Positions 10,301 through 18,716 are shown, counted from the first letter of the stretch. The stretch: 64,000 bases of DNA from Actinoplanes philippinensis (GCF_900113015.1 NZ_FONV01000005.1:372001-436000), one strand, 5' to 3'. Notes: generated by a model not told the origin, from the letters alone. Numbers and translations are program-made.

Positions 10301-10718
10301 CCTGTACGACCTCGCCGACCCCGCCCAGCCGCACCGGATCAGCCTGCTCCCGGCCCACAGCAGCCAGGTGCTCTGGGCCCTGTTCAGCCCGGACGGGCAC
10401 ACCCTGGCGACCTCCGGCATGGACCACTCGATCATGCTGTGGGACGTCACCGACCCGGGCACCCCGATCCGGTTCGCCGTACTCAAACACCCCGACCTGC
10501 AGAGTCTCTACGTGGTGTTCAGCCCCGACGGCCGATCCCTGGCGGCCGGCGGCGCGCTCCTCGGCGAGCACAAGTCGATCACACTCTGGGACACCACCGT
10601 GCCGAAGGAACTCGCCGACGACCCGGTCCGGCACGCCTGCGCGATCAGCGGCCGCGGCCTCAGCGCCGAGGAATGGGCGCTCTACATCCCCGAGCTGCCG
10701 TATCGATCGACCTGCTGA
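7311..10718 (+). CDS. TIR - transmembrane - coiled coil - WD40 repeat protein
   Basis: A 1135-residue multidomain protein. Residues 1-150 are a TIR domain (FDGFISYSHAADG; WVNREI at 80-85; VVTDGEW near 101). Glu84 aligns with the catalytic Glu of NAD-cleaving TIRs such as SARM1 (WVHKEI), so NADase activity is plausible. One membrane helix lies at about 186-210, followed by some 200 residues of Ala/Gln/Glu-rich coiled coil, then about 12 degenerate WD40 blades ending in LWDVTD-P-x-P-R-L-type strands, enough for two propellers. The start at 7311 is chosen because the TIR fold begins there; the upstream extension is low-complexity. A SLOG-fold gene follows after 66 bases. I infer a signalling or defence effector tethered to the membrane with a WD40 sensor. 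Confidence 0.88.
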   Translation: MPFDGFISYSHAADGRLAPAVQRGLHRLAKPWHRRRALWIFRDQTGLSVTPKLWTSIQDALDGSKHFVLMASPEAASSPWVNREIEHWLATKSPDRILPVVTDGEWRWDPAARDFTADSTAVPEALRGVFAEEPLYLDLRWARDDLHLSLQHVRFRDAIAQLAAPMHGVSKDELEGEDVRQHRRARRLSAVAAMALILLTLVTSLTGVVAVRNAERANLAAAEAVRQQRLASEQRGTAERATAESQRQQANAAAQEQNARVQLENARAQEDRARTAVAETKRQEGLARQQRALAEEAATEASREQANAARFKASAATQQANAERQKANAEKQQKLAGQAAEEAAQQKANAEREMANAKAQQDLANRATERAKEQEQLAEHHRELARQAEEERKRQEQLAKEASEEARRQREAAELAQRIVINQRLMERARAMITDDPRKALRLAVAAKNLHDDATTSEQLSHLAMSSAYSGHIDDAIDAEALTGQVVATTGAGGTVSLWDTTIPAEPVRLATLPAEGTADRSLAVSRDGRTLITFDGGEVATRWDVTEPADPIRLTPLTDSAGIIAVNLSPDGRTAATSNREKNTVLWDIAGETPVRQSTLTGAYPLKFSPDGKTAVTSGVKVYAWDVTDRSAPVRRGAFELTWGAIPADALIEYSPAQPVVAVQGPSDYVYLYNVSDPAAPRSGDSRVGGPGDTTLASMAFTPAGDMLALGNSDGASVVVSAEWNNGWPRMWTEIASLTVRGGPVRSMAYSHDGRTLITAGDGSVATLWTPKGRYTRGPVGTVTGPFPDKLAGLAYRPDGRTLITGRRDGKSVSYHLAGPAAPVAGPDVPLQSGNLVGMMVSPDGKTLYAVGTNNVTTLLDISKPDEAVVLSRITDPGQNIWVASTSSDGKTLAVGRADGRTALYDVSDRTRPTKLSDLTFGNGLLSSIAFSADGRLMAVADGFTISMWDVADRTAPVRLTSIALADYSGFTATSLEFSPDGRFLAAGTNNNGTTILYDLADPAQPHRISLLPAHSSQVLWALFSPDGHTLATSGMDHSIMLWDVTDPGTPIRFAVLKHPDLQSLYVVFSPDGRSLAAGGALLGEHKSITLWDTTVPKELADDPVRHACAISGRGLSAEEWALYIPELPYRSTC

Positions 10719-10784
10719 TCATGACGTGCCCCCCGGACGGGCCGGAGAGGCCGTATCGTCATGGTGCTTCTCACGGAGGTCAAT

Positions 10785-11255
10785 GTGCGGTTCGGTGTCA
10801 CCGGTCACCGGGTCCTTCCACCGGGCATCGCCGAGCGGGCGATGGACCACTGGCGACGGGTGCTGCCCACCGGCGCCGGCCTGCTCGGGGTGTCGAGTCT
10901 CGCCGACGGCGCCGACCAGCTCTTCGCCGCCCACGTGCTCGCCTCGGGCGGGACCCTCGAGGCGGTGCTGCCGTGGGCCGACTACGGCGGCTCGCTGACC
11001 GAGGGCAGCCGGGCCCGGTTCGAGGATCTGGTGCGCGCCGCGGCCACGGTCATCACCGTTCCCGGGGGTGAGCCGTCCGACGAGAGCTTCCTCGCCGCCG
11101 GGCAGGCGCTGGTGGACCGCTGCGACCACCTGTTCGCGATCTGGGACGGGCTGCCCGCCCGCGGGCTGGGCGGCACCGCGGACGTGGTCGCGTACGCCCG
11201 CGCCCGCGGATGCCCGGTCACCGTGCTCTGGATCGACGGCGTCCAGCGCGACTGA
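10785..11255 (+). CDS. SLOG-fold (DprA/LOG-like Rossmannoid) protein, partner of the TIR protein
   Basis: A 156-residue protein that opens with MRFGVTGHRVLPP, then has GLLGVSSLADGADQLFA and EAVLPWADY: the order of glycine-rich loop, SADGAD-type turn and second strand seen in SLOG-superfamily proteins. SLOG domains bind nucleotides, and in Thoeris ThsA they sense TIR-made NAD derivatives. GTG at 10785 has GGAGG five bases upstream; an ATG at 10761 in the same frame has no ribosome site. It lies 66 bases behind the TIR gene, so the two are probably co-transcribed. The link TIR product to SLOG sensor is inference; no effector domain is fused to this SLOG. Confidence 0.75.
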   Translation: MRFGVTGHRVLPPGIAERAMDHWRRVLPTGAGLLGVSSLADGADQLFAAHVLASGGTLEAVLPWADYGGSLTEGSRARFEDLVRAAATVITVPGGEPSDESFLAAGQALVDRCDHLFAIWDGLPARGLGGTADVVAYARARGCPVTVLWIDGVQRD

Positions 11256-11263
11256 TCATCGCC

Positions 11264-14236
11264 TCAGGCGGCCGGCACCTCCAGCTCTGTGAAGATCTGC
11301 TCGGCCAGCTCGCGGTGCTTGCGGGCCGGGTCGGGCTCGCCACCGTCCCGCAACGCCGCCGCCAGGCCGTCGTGGGCGCGGGCCTGCTCGTACCGGTCCC
11401 CTATCTCCTCGGCCAGGGTCAGCGCCTGCTCGTGCTGGGCCCGCGCGTCGGCCGGATCCCCCACGGCGTGCAGCACCTGCCCCAGGTCGTTGAGCGCCTC
11501 GGCCTCGCTCGCCCGGTCCCCGATCCGCCGCAGCAGCACGAGCGCGCGACGCAGGTGACCGGCGGCCTCCGCGAGGCGCTCCTGACGGACGTGGATCGCG
11601 GCGAGATCGGTCAGCACGTACGCCTCGGCGGTGCGATCACCGGACCGGCGAACCGCGGCGAGGCTCTGCTCCAGGTGCGCCTCGGCCTGCTCCAGCGTGA
11701 CCGGGCGGTGCGGCAGACGTGCCAGCAGCGACAACACGTACGCCTCGCTGAACCGGTCGCCGAGCTCGGCGTACAGATCGAGGGCCGATCCGAACCGCTC
11801 CGCCGCCCGGGCCCGGTCGCCCAGCCGTGCGTCGATCAGCCCGAGGCGGACCAGCGCGTCGGCCCGGCCGGCGTCGTCACCGAGGTCCCGGCACAGCGTC
11901 CCGGCGCGCTGGTAGTGCTCCGCGGCCTGCCGGTAGTCACCGCGCCGCCAGTCGACGCTGCCCAGGTTGCGCAGCACGAGCGCCTCCGCCGCGGGCTCGC
12001 CGAGATGCGCGTACAGCCGCAGCGCCTGCCGGTAGGTCTCGGCGGCCTCCCGCAGACGGCCCTGCCGGCGGTGCAGACGGCCCAGATTGGACAGTGCCCG
12101 CGCCTGGGCGTCCGGGTCGCCGACGGCCCGGGCCGCGGCCACCGCGGACGCCGTCACGGTCGCCGCCTCCGCCACCGGCCCGCCCGCGTCGAGATAGCGG
12201 AACATCGTCCCGGCGAGATCGATGGTGTGCCGATACCAGCCGTGCGCCGCGCCGTTCGTGCAGACCGCGGCGAGGTTCGGCCGCTCCGCCTCCAACCAGG
12301 CGCGCGCCGTCTCCGGGTCGCCGGTGGCCGTCGCGCCGTCCGGATAGAGCGTGGCCATCGCCGTGGTCGCCGTGGCGAGATAGTGATCGAACAGGCGGGT
12401 GAGGGCGGCCCGCCGGTCGGTCTCGGCGTCGTGTTCGGCCGCCAGCTCCGCCGCGTACGCCCGCAGCAGGTCGTGCATGCCGTACCGCCCGCCGCGGCCC
12501 GGCTGGATCAGGCTGGCCCGGGTCAGCACGTCGAGCAGCCGCCGCGCCTCGCCGGGGCGCGCGTCGATCAGCGCGGCCACCGCGTCGACGTGCACGGTCT
12601 CGCCGGGATGCAGCCCCAGCAGCCGGAACGCCCGGGCCGCACCCTCCGGGAGATTCTGGTACGACCAGGAGAACACCGCCCGGACCTCGGCCCGTGGGTC
12701 ACCGCCCGCGTCCAGCAGATCCAGCCGGACCTGGTGGTCGGCCAGCTCGGTGACCAGCTCGGTCAGCGGCACGTCGGCGCGGTCGGCGGCCAGCTCGGCG
12801 GCGATCCGCAGGGCCAGCGGCAGCCGGGCGCAGGCGGCGGCCAGGGCCTCGGCGGCCTCCGGCTCGCGGTCCACCCGGGCCCCGATCAGCTTGCGCAGCA
12901 GCCCGACCGCGTCCGGCGGGGGCAGCAGGTCGAGGTTGACCCGCTCGGCGCCGTCGACCGCGACCATGCTTCGCAGCGAGTCGCGGCTGGTGATCAGAAC
13001 CAGACAGGACCCGGTGCCGGGCAGCAGCGGCCGGACCTGGTCCACCGAGGACGCGTTGTCCAGCAGAACCAGCATCCGCCGGCCGGTCAGCTCCGACCGG
13101 TAGCGAGCGGCGCGCTCGTCGGTGCCCGGCGGGATCTCCGGGCCACGGACCCCGAGCGCGGTGAGGAACCCGGCCAGCGCGTCGGCGACCGCCACCGGCT
13201 GCTCGGCGTCGTAGCCGCGCAGATTGACGTAGAGCTGCCCGTCCGGATACGCCTCCCGGACCCGGTGCGCCCACCGGACGGCCAGCGCCGACTTGCCGAC
13301 CCCGGCGGTGCCGCACAGCAACGCGACGGTCAGCGGTGGCTCGTCGCCGTCCGGCGGCGCCAGCAGGCGATCAAGGGCGGACAACTCCCCGGTACGCCCG
13401 GTGAACGCCCGCACGTCGGCCGGCAGCTGAGCCGGCACCGTGACCGCGGCGACCGGGGCCACCCCGGAGAGGGCACGGGAGTCGCCCCCCGGCACGGCGA
13501 GCACCGGATCGGCGGCGAGCACCTGCTCGTGCAAGCGGCGCAGCTCGGCGCCCGGGTCGCTGCCCATCTCGTCGGCGAGACGGCGCCGGATCCGCCGGTA
13601 CTGCTCGTCGGCGTCGGCCTGGCGTCCGCACCGGTACAGCGCGAGCATCGCCTGACCGGCCAGCCGCTCGTCCAGCGGGTGCTCGGCGACCGCGGCGGAC
13701 AGCGCCGGCAGCAACTCGCCGTGCCGGCCCAGGCGCAGCAGCACGTCGTTGCCGTCCAGCTCGGCGGCGAACCGCTCGTCGAGCAGCGTGCGCCGCATCG
13801 CGGCCAGCCACGGCGTGTCCAGCCCGGCGAACGGATCACCCCGCCACAGCCGCAGCGCCTGCTCGATCAGGCCGGCCGCGGACCGATCCGACTCGGCCGC
13901 CCGCGCCGTCGTCATCAGCCGCCGGAACCGGTGCAGATCCACCGCCTGAGGATTGACGGTGAGCAGATAGCCGCCCGGCTCCCGCCGGATCTCCACACCG
14001 TCCGCTCCCGCGACGGCCCGCCGTAGCCGGGACAGATAGCTGTAGAGCGCGCCGGCGGCCCGCTGCGGCGCCTGCTCCCCCCAGACGCGGTCGATCAGCT
14101 GGTCCGGGCCGACCGGACGACCGGCCTCCACGAGCAGCACACCCAGAACACATCGCTGCCGGGCATGCCCGAGATCGGCGGGCCGGCCGTCGATCCTGGC
14201 CTCCACCACGCCGAGCACACCGAACTCCGCCGCCAA
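11264..14236 (-). CDS. SARP-family transcriptional regulator with NB-ARC and TPR domains (AfsR-like)
   Basis: A large regulator of about 990 residues. An OmpR-like winged helix (about 1-95, FGVLGVVEARIDG to GALYSYLSRLRRAV) is followed by a bacterial transcriptional activation domain (to about 245), an NB-ARC ATPase with P-loop GTAGVGKSALAVRW, and a C-terminal TPR array (about 630-970). Such proteins switch on secondary-metabolite clusters by binding direct repeats near -35. The TTG at 14236 is chosen since it precedes AAEFGVLG directly and has GCGGAG upstream; an ATG at 14338 would add 34 unconserved residues. It converges with the SLOG gene. Target genes are unknown; the lanthipeptide locus nearby is one candidate. 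Confidence 0.88.
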   Translation of the reverse strand: MAAEFGVLGVVEARIDGRPADLGHARQRCVLGVLLVEAGRPVGPDQLIDRVWGEQAPQRAAGALYSYLSRLRRAVAGADGVEIRREPGGYLLTVNPQAVDLHRFRRLMTTARAAESDRSAAGLIEQALRLWRGDPFAGLDTPWLAAMRRTLLDERFAAELDGNDVLLRLGRHGELLPALSAAVAEHPLDERLAGQAMLALYRCGRQADADEQYRRIRRRLADEMGSDPGAELRRLHEQVLAADPVLAVPGGDSRALSGVAPVAAVTVPAQLPADVRAFTGRTGELSALDRLLAPPDGDEPPLTVALLCGTAGVGKSALAVRWAHRVREAYPDGQLYVNLRGYDAEQPVAVADALAGFLTALGVRGPEIPPGTDERAARYRSELTGRRMLVLLDNASSVDQVRPLLPGTGSCLVLITSRDSLRSMVAVDGAERVNLDLLPPPDAVGLLRKLIGARVDREPEAAEALAAACARLPLALRIAAELAADRADVPLTELVTELADHQVRLDLLDAGGDPRAEVRAVFSWSYQNLPEGAARAFRLLGLHPGETVHVDAVAALIDARPGEARRLLDVLTRASLIQPGRGGRYGMHDLLRAYAAELAAEHDAETDRRAALTRLFDHYLATATTAMATLYPDGATATGDPETARAWLEAERPNLAAVCTNGAAHGWYRHTIDLAGTMFRYLDAGGPVAEAATVTASAVAAARAVGDPDAQARALSNLGRLHRRQGRLREAAETYRQALRLYAHLGEPAAEALVLRNLGSVDWRRGDYRQAAEHYQRAGTLCRDLGDDAGRADALVRLGLIDARLGDRARAAERFGSALDLYAELGDRFSEAYVLSLLARLPHRPVTLEQAEAHLEQSLAAVRRSGDRTAEAYVLTDLAAIHVRQERLAEAAGHLRRALVLLRRIGDRASEAEALNDLGQVLHAVGDPADARAQHEQALTLAEEIGDRYEQARAHDGLAAALRDGGEPDPARKHRELAEQIFTELEVPAA

Positions 14237-14367
14237 CTGAACTCCGCACCTCGCCTCTACCAGGGGATTCAAGAAATCCACAAGGACCGCTACAAGTCTC
14301 CCACGTTTCGTACAAGGTCCACCCGCGAGCATTGACATCGTTGAAGGGAACGGGACGCCCTAGCCCG

Positions 14368-14422
14368 GTTACGCGAAGCGTTACGGGGGAATCGGGACGC
14401 CGCAGTGCCACCGCCGGTTACG
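14368..14422. repeat. GTTACG direct repeats upstream of the SARP gene
   Basis: GTTACG occurs at 14368-14373, 14380-14385 and 14417-14422 in one orientation; the first two are 12 bases apart. SARPs bind directly repeated hexa/heptamers, so these may be a SARP site, but the spacing from any promoter is not established. The rest of the 14237-14515 gap shows no gene. Confidence 0.3.
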
Positions 14423-14515
14423 GACGGCCCGCCCCGACGACACGAGGGAACAGCGAGGTGCCCGCCGTGCATACGGGGGACGGCGGGCATCTCGACACTC
14501 TCGCCGATCGGCAGC

Positions 14516-14914
14516 TCAGGACCGCTCGTCGAACCGGCGGCGCGCCTCGGCGACCCGATCCATGTGCGTCTCGGCCCAGTCCTTGATCGCGATCATGACC
14601 GGGAAGAGCTCGTGGCCGAGCGGCGTCAGCTCGTAGTCGACGCGGACCGGCACGGCGGCCGTGACCGTCCGCGTCACCAGGCCGTCGCGCTCCAGCGCCC
14701 GCAGGGTCTGGGTGAGCATCTTCTGACTGACACCGGCGATCCGGTGGGCGAGCTCGCTGTGCCGCTGCGGGCCGCCGGCGAGCGCCGGGATCACCAGCGC
14801 CACCCACTTGTCGGTGAGCCGGCTCAGCAGCTCCCGGGTCGGACAGCGGTCCAGGAACGCATCGTAGTCACGTTTGGCCTGCTCACGGCGCTGCGCTGCG
14901 GTCGTCGTGGCCAT
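14516..14914 (-). CDS. HxlR-family redox/electrophile-responsive repressor
   Basis: A 132-residue winged-helix protein: LLSRLTDKWVALVIPAL, then RHSELAHRIAGVSQKMLTQTL (recognition helix) and LVTRTVTAAVPVRVDYELTPLG (wing), the hallmark order of the HxlR family. Cys24 in DRCPTREL sits in the N-terminal helix, where YodB, HypR and QorR carry their sensing cysteine. It is transcribed away from a quinone oxidoreductase-like gene, with a 20-bp operator in the shared gap, so I infer a QorR-like switch that frees the oxidoreductase when quinones or electrophiles oxidise Cys24. AGGAGG precedes the ATG. Confidence 0.88.
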   Translation of the reverse strand: MATTTAAQRREQAKRDYDAFLDRCPTRELLSRLTDKWVALVIPALAGGPQRHSELAHRIAGVSQKMLTQTLRALERDGLVTRTVTAAVPVRVDYELTPLGHELFPVMIAIKDWAETHMDRVAEARRRFDERS

Positions 14915-14935
14915 CGGAGACCTCCTGCGGTGCCC

Positions 14936-14955
14936 TAGGTACTCGAAGGTACCTA
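14936..14955. promoter_or_regulatory. HxlR operator in the divergent promoter
   Basis: A perfect 7-bp inverted repeat, TAGGTAC then six bases then GTACCTA, lies between the divergent HxlR and oxidoreductase genes, 22 bases before the HxlR start. GTAC-centred dyads of this kind are known HxlR sites, so it probably controls both genes. Confidence 0.65.
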
Positions 14956-15021
14956 CTTTCTCACAGTGCCCCTTCGTTCGTACGGTCGTGGTGATCGAAA
15001 GACATCACGAAGGAGACGGCG

Positions 15022-15924
15022 ATGCGCGCAGTCAGCTATGCACGGTTCGGTGGCCCGGAGGTCCTCCACGTGGCCGAGGCGCCGGTTCCGCAACCCGGGC
15101 CGGGGCAGGTCCGGGTCCGGGTCGCGGCCTCGGTCCTCCACCCGGTCGACCTGATGATCCGCTCCGGCCGGTTCCCCGCCCCGCTGCCCACCGGCCTGCC
15201 CTACACCCCCGGCTGGGACGTGGCCGGCGCCGTCGACGCGATCGGCCCCTCGGTCGACGGCTTCACCGTCGGCGACCGGGTGATCGGCTTCTCGCCGTGG
15301 CTGCGGACCACGACCGGCGCCCACGCGGAGTACGTGGTCCTCGACGCCGCCTGGCTGACCGCGGCACCCGACGACGCCCCCGCCACCGAGGCCGCGACCC
15401 TGCCCACCAACGGGCTCGCCGCCGCCCAGGCCCTCGACCTGCTGGCCCTGCCCGCCGGTTCGACAGTGCTCGTCACCGGCGCCGCCGGGCAGGTCGGCGG
15501 GTTCGTCCTGGCCCTGGCCCGGGCGGCCGGCCTGCACGCCACGGGCCTCGCCGGCGCCGGCGACCGCGAGTTCGTCGAATCGCTCGGCGCGACGTTCCTG
15601 CCCCGTGACGAGGAGCCGGCCGGAACCTTCGACGCGGTGATCGACCTGGCCGTGGTCGGCGCCACCCTGCTGGACCGGGTCCGCGACGGCGGCGGCTACG
15701 TGGCCGCGTCCCCTCCGCTGCGGCCCGAGCCGGTGCGCGGCATCCGTACGTTCGCCATGGAGGTCCTCCCCGACGGCGCCCGCCTGGCCGCCCTGGTGGC
15801 CCTGGTGAACAGCGGCGACCTCCCGCTCCGCGTGGCCGGCGTCTACACCTTCGACGACGCGGCGGCCGCCCACACCCGCCTGGCCGAGGGCGGCGTCCGC
15901 GGAGGCGTGGTCCTCATCCCCTGA
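15022..15924 (+). CDS. Zinc-independent MDR-family NADPH:quinone oxidoreductase
   Basis: A 300-residue medium-chain dehydrogenase/reductase. The GroES-like N-terminal half has PGPGQVRVRVAAS and YTPGWDVAGAVDAIGPSV; the Rossmann half has the NADPH loop VTGAAGQVGGFVLALARAAG near residue 153. The catalytic-zinc Cys/His set of alcohol dehydrogenases is absent, as in zeta-crystallin/QOR enzymes. It likely reduces quinones or other electrophiles with NADPH in the cytosol. The divergent HxlR gene and shared operator point to induction by such compounds. AAGGAGA precedes the ATG. Confidence 0.87.
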   Translation: MRAVSYARFGGPEVLHVAEAPVPQPGPGQVRVRVAASVLHPVDLMIRSGRFPAPLPTGLPYTPGWDVAGAVDAIGPSVDGFTVGDRVIGFSPWLRTTTGAHAEYVVLDAAWLTAAPDDAPATEAATLPTNGLAAAQALDLLALPAGSTVLVTGAAGQVGGFVLALARAAGLHATGLAGAGDREFVESLGATFLPRDEEPAGTFDAVIDLAVVGATLLDRVRDGGGYVAASPPLRPEPVRGIRTFAMEVLPDGARLAALVALVNSGDLPLRVAGVYTFDDAAAAHTRLAEGGVRGGVVLIP

Positions 15925-15951
15925 CCTGGCCACCCGGAACAGCACAGACGG

Positions 15952-16374
15952 TCAGACCAACTCGAGAACCACGTTGTCCTCCCACTCCTCACCACCGGCA
16001 CCATGGGCACGGATCATCTCGACGATCATGTCGAAGAGGGTCTCCCCCTCGCCGCGCCGAGCCGCAGCGATGTCCGCCTCCAAGCCTTCGCGATGCGACG
16101 GGTGACAGCGACGACGGAGTCCTTCCCGCCAAACGGCGGTCGCCTCATAACCCAGTGCTGTCCGGGACAGGTCGGAGTTCACCCACCGGAACACCCAGCC
16201 GCCCTCCGGAAACGGGCCCCACTTCCCGCGGAGGAGCCCGTCGAAGTCGTTCAGGTTGCCGTTCCAGGTGCCGCCGTACGGAATCAGCTTCGAGATCTCG
16301 CGAGCGAAGCCCTCGAGATCGGAGAACGCAGCGCCGTCCACCACGAGCACGGGGAGGTCTTCATCGTCGGCCAT
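15952..16374 (-). CDS. Barstar-like (RNase inhibitor) family protein
   Basis: A 140-residue acidic protein whose first half matches the barstar fold: VDGAAFSDLEGFAREISKLI, then GTWNGNLNDFDGLLRG, where helix 2 of barstar blocks a barnase-type active site. The C-terminal 55 residues (from about residue 85) are an extra acidic helical tail. The ATG at 16374 is chosen because MADDEDLPVLVVDG starts the fold and GGAG lies just upstream. No barnase-like toxin is adjacent, so it is an orphan inhibitor or immunity protein. The region is slightly lower in GC than its neighbours. Confidence 0.75.
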   Translation of the reverse strand: MADDEDLPVLVVDGAAFSDLEGFAREISKLIPYGGTWNGNLNDFDGLLRGKWGPFPEGGWVFRWVNSDLSRTALGYEATAVWREGLRRRCHPSHREGLEADIAAARRGEGETLFDMIVEMIRAHGAGGEEWEDNVVLELV

Positions 16375-16536
16375 GACTCCATCATGTCTTTCCGTCGCCG
16401 CAGAACGGCAGGGCGGAGGTGGAACCCGGTTTCCAGGCCGCCTCCGACGGTTCCGTGCTGCGGCTCTAATCCTGGCTTCAGGTCGAGCGGGGAGAATGAG
16501 CGGCAAAATCATCGAAGGTAAAGGGGGCGGACCGGC

Positions 16537-17229
16537 GTGCGGATTTTGATCGCGGATGATGACGCGGCCATCCGTGAGTCGCTGGAGCGGGTGCTCGAGG
16601 TCGAGGGTTACGACATCAGCACGGTCGCCAACGGGCTCGCCGTGCTCGACGAGGTCACCGGGGCCGGCGGCGACACGCTGGATCTGCTGATCCTCGACGT
16701 GATGATGCCCCGCCTCGGCGGACTGGAGACCTGCCGGCGGTTGCGGGCCGCCGGCCGCGTTCTGCCGGTGCTGATGCTGACCGCCCGCGATCAGGTCTCC
16801 GACCGGGTCACGGGGCTGGACGCGGGCGCCGACGACTACCTGCCCAAACCCTTCGCCACCGAGGAGTTGCTGGCCCGGGTGCGGGCCCTGCTGCGCCGGC
16901 GCGCGCCGGCCGGCGAGGAGTCGCAGGTCCTGTCGTTCGCTGACGTCCGGCTCGATCCCGACCGGTTCGAGGCGTGGCGGGGTGGGCGGCCGCTGCGCCT
17001 GACCCGGACCGAGTTCTCCCTCCTGCAGGTGCTGATGCGCAACGCGACCCGGGTCCTGACGCGCGACGCGCTGTTCGAGGCGATCTGGGGCTACGACATG
17101 AGCACCACCGCCAACAACCTTCAGGTGTACGTGAGCTACCTGCGCCGCAAGATGGAGGCCGAGGGCGAGCCCCGGCTGCTCTACACGCTGCGTGGCCTGG
17201 GATACACGTTGCGGGAGACTCCTCCGTGA
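16537..17229 (+). CDS. OmpR-family response regulator
   Basis: A 230-residue two-component regulator. The receiver (1-120) has the acidic pair DDD near residue 7, the phospho-acceptor Asp in [13 protein letters not shown] near 54, and Lys in [11 protein letters not shown] near 105. The OmpR winged helix (130-228) ends in [13 protein letters not shown] and [13 protein letters not shown]. The GTG start follows AAAGGGGGCGG. It overlaps its kinase gene by four bases. It resembles the MprA/TcrA group; the stimulus is unknown. Confidence 0.92.
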   Translation: MRILIADDDAAIRESLERVLEVEGYDISTVANGLAVLDEVTGAGGDTLDLLILDVMMPRLGGLETCRRLRAAGRVLPVLMLTARDQVSDRVTGLDAGADDYLPKPFATEELLARVRALLRRRAPAGEESQVLSFADVRLDPDRFEAWRGGRPLRLTRTEFSLLQVLMRNATRVLTRDALFEAIWGYDMSTTANNLQVYVSYLRRKMEAEGEPRLLYTLRGLGYTLRETPP

Positions 17230-18659
17230 GCGGCCACGCCCGCCGGGAGCCGCGCCGGCTGACCCGATGGTGGCGCCGGCAGTCGCTGCGGACCAGGATG
17301 ACGGTGATCGCGGCGACGGCCATCGCGGTCAGCGTGTTCGTGGCCTTCCAGGTGGCCAGCGAGCTGATGGACTGGAAGCTGCGGGAAACCGCCGTGACTC
17401 AGCTGCACGCCGACGCCCGCTCGCTGGCGACGAACGCGCAGCGTGCCGGTCTGGCGCAGGTTCAGCTGTCGCCGTACCCCGGGTCCGGTCGTCTGGTGCG
17501 GGTCATCCTGCCCGACGGCTCGACCCGGACGCCGGCCGGTCAGCCCGAGCTGCCCCCGGTCAGTGAGGGCGCCGGGCGCGTGGCCCGTGGCGCGTCGGCT
17601 GACCTGCTGGAGTCGACCGATTGGAACGACGGCTACCGGGTCTACACGCTGCGGGCGGCCGACGGGGCGGTTCAGGTGGTCGACGTCGCCGACGACGGCC
17701 CGATCAACGAGTTCGGGTTCGGTATGTTGCTGATCGGGTTGTTCTGCGTGGCCGGCGGCGCCCTTGTCGGCCGGGCCGTGGCGCGGACCGGGCTGGCGCC
17801 GATCGACCGGCTGACCGCCGCCGCGGTCCGTGTCGCGAACACTCAGGATCTCGACGCCGGCATCCCCGATGAGGGCGGTGGCGAGATCCGGCGGCTGATC
17901 CAGGCGATCAACGACATGCTCGCCGCCCTGCGGGACTCCCGCCGGGCCCAGCGGCTGCTCGCCGAGGACGCCGCCCACGAGCTGAAGACCCCGCTCACCA
18001 GCCTGCGCCTGAACATCGAGCTGCTGGTCCGGCTCGACCGGCGCGGCACCCTCGACACCGCCCTCTCGGCGCAGAGCCGGACCCGGCTGCTCAACGATCT
18101 CGGCGCCCAGGTGGCCGAGTTGAGCACCCTCGCCGCCGAGCTGACCGACCTGGCCCGCGGTGACATCAGCGACGAGGGCGCCGAGCCGCTCGACCTCGCC
18201 GACGTGGTGGTGGCCGCCGTGGCTCAGGCGCGTTCCCGCGTGCCCGACCTGGAGGTGGCGCTCGACGTGACCTCCGTGTGGGTGAGCGGGCGTCCCGCCG
18301 CGCTGCAGCGGGCGGTGCTCAACCTCGTCGACAACGCCGGCAAGTGGTCCCCGGAGGACCAGCCGGTGCAGGTCCGGCTCCGGGCCGAGGGCGCGTCGGC
18401 GGTGCTCGAGGTCGACGACGCCGGGCCGGGCATCGACGCCGCCGACGCGCCGCGGGTGTTCGACCGGTTCTACCGTGCCGACAGCGCTCGGGCGATGCCC
18501 GGATCCGGTCTCGGTCTGTCGATCGTGCAGCGGGTCGTCCACGCCCACGGGGGCCGGGCCGCCGTCGCCCGCTCCGCCCGCGGTGGCGCACTGCTCCGGC
18601 TCGAACTTCCGGTCACGGACCCCGCCTCCTCGGTCGTTCACTCCCCCAGCGGTTCCTGA
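17226..18659 (+). CDS. Sensor histidine kinase partner of the OmpR-type regulator
   Basis: A 477-residue membrane kinase. Helix 1 is at about 20-42, a 115-residue extracytoplasmic sensor follows, and helix 2 ([20 protein letters not shown]) leads into a HAMP domain. HisKA holds the phospho-His in [14 protein letters not shown] near residue 255. The ATPase has LVDNAGKWS (N box), VDDAGPGI (G1) and [10 protein letters not shown] (G2). Its GTG overlaps the regulator stop, so the two are coupled. A perfect hairpin after the stop ends the unit. Domain order fits MprB-like kinases. Confidence 0.92.
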   Translation: MSGHARREPRRLTRWWRRQSLRTRMTVIAATAIAVSVFVAFQVASELMDWKLRETAVTQLHADARSLATNAQRAGLAQVQLSPYPGSGRLVRVILPDGSTRTPAGQPELPPVSEGAGRVARGASADLLESTDWNDGYRVYTLRAADGAVQVVDVADDGPINEFGFGMLLIGLFCVAGGALVGRAVARTGLAPIDRLTAAAVRVANTQDLDAGIPDEGGGEIRRLIQAINDMLAALRDSRRAQRLLAEDAAHELKTPLTSLRLNIELLVRLDRRGTLDTALSAQSRTRLLNDLGAQVAELSTLAAELTDLARGDISDEGAEPLDLADVVVAAVAQARSRVPDLEVALDVTSVWVSGRPAALQRAVLNLVDNAGKWSPEDQPVQVRLRAEGASAVLEVDDAGPGIDAADAPRVFDRFYRADSARAMPGSGLGLSIVQRVVHAHGGRAAVARSARGGALLRLELPVTDPASSVVHSPSGS

Positions 18660-18663
18660 CGAA

Positions 18664-18699
18664 AGATCCGGGCCGGGGTCTGGTCCCCGGCCCGGATCT
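18664..18699. terminator. Bidirectional hairpin terminator between kinase and MMPL genes
   Basis: A perfect 15-bp stem, AGATCCGGGCCGGGG with its complement, and a TCTGGT loop lie between two convergent genes, five bases after the kinase stop. It can serve both strands. Confidence 0.8.
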
Positions 18700-18716
18700 C
18701 GTTCATGCCGCCGCTG

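Noticed and set aside
8874..14026. Long antisense frames opposite the TIR-WD40 (8874-10634) and SARP (11210-14026) genes
   Set aside because: Both have repetitive, domain-free translations that mirror codon bias of the real genes.
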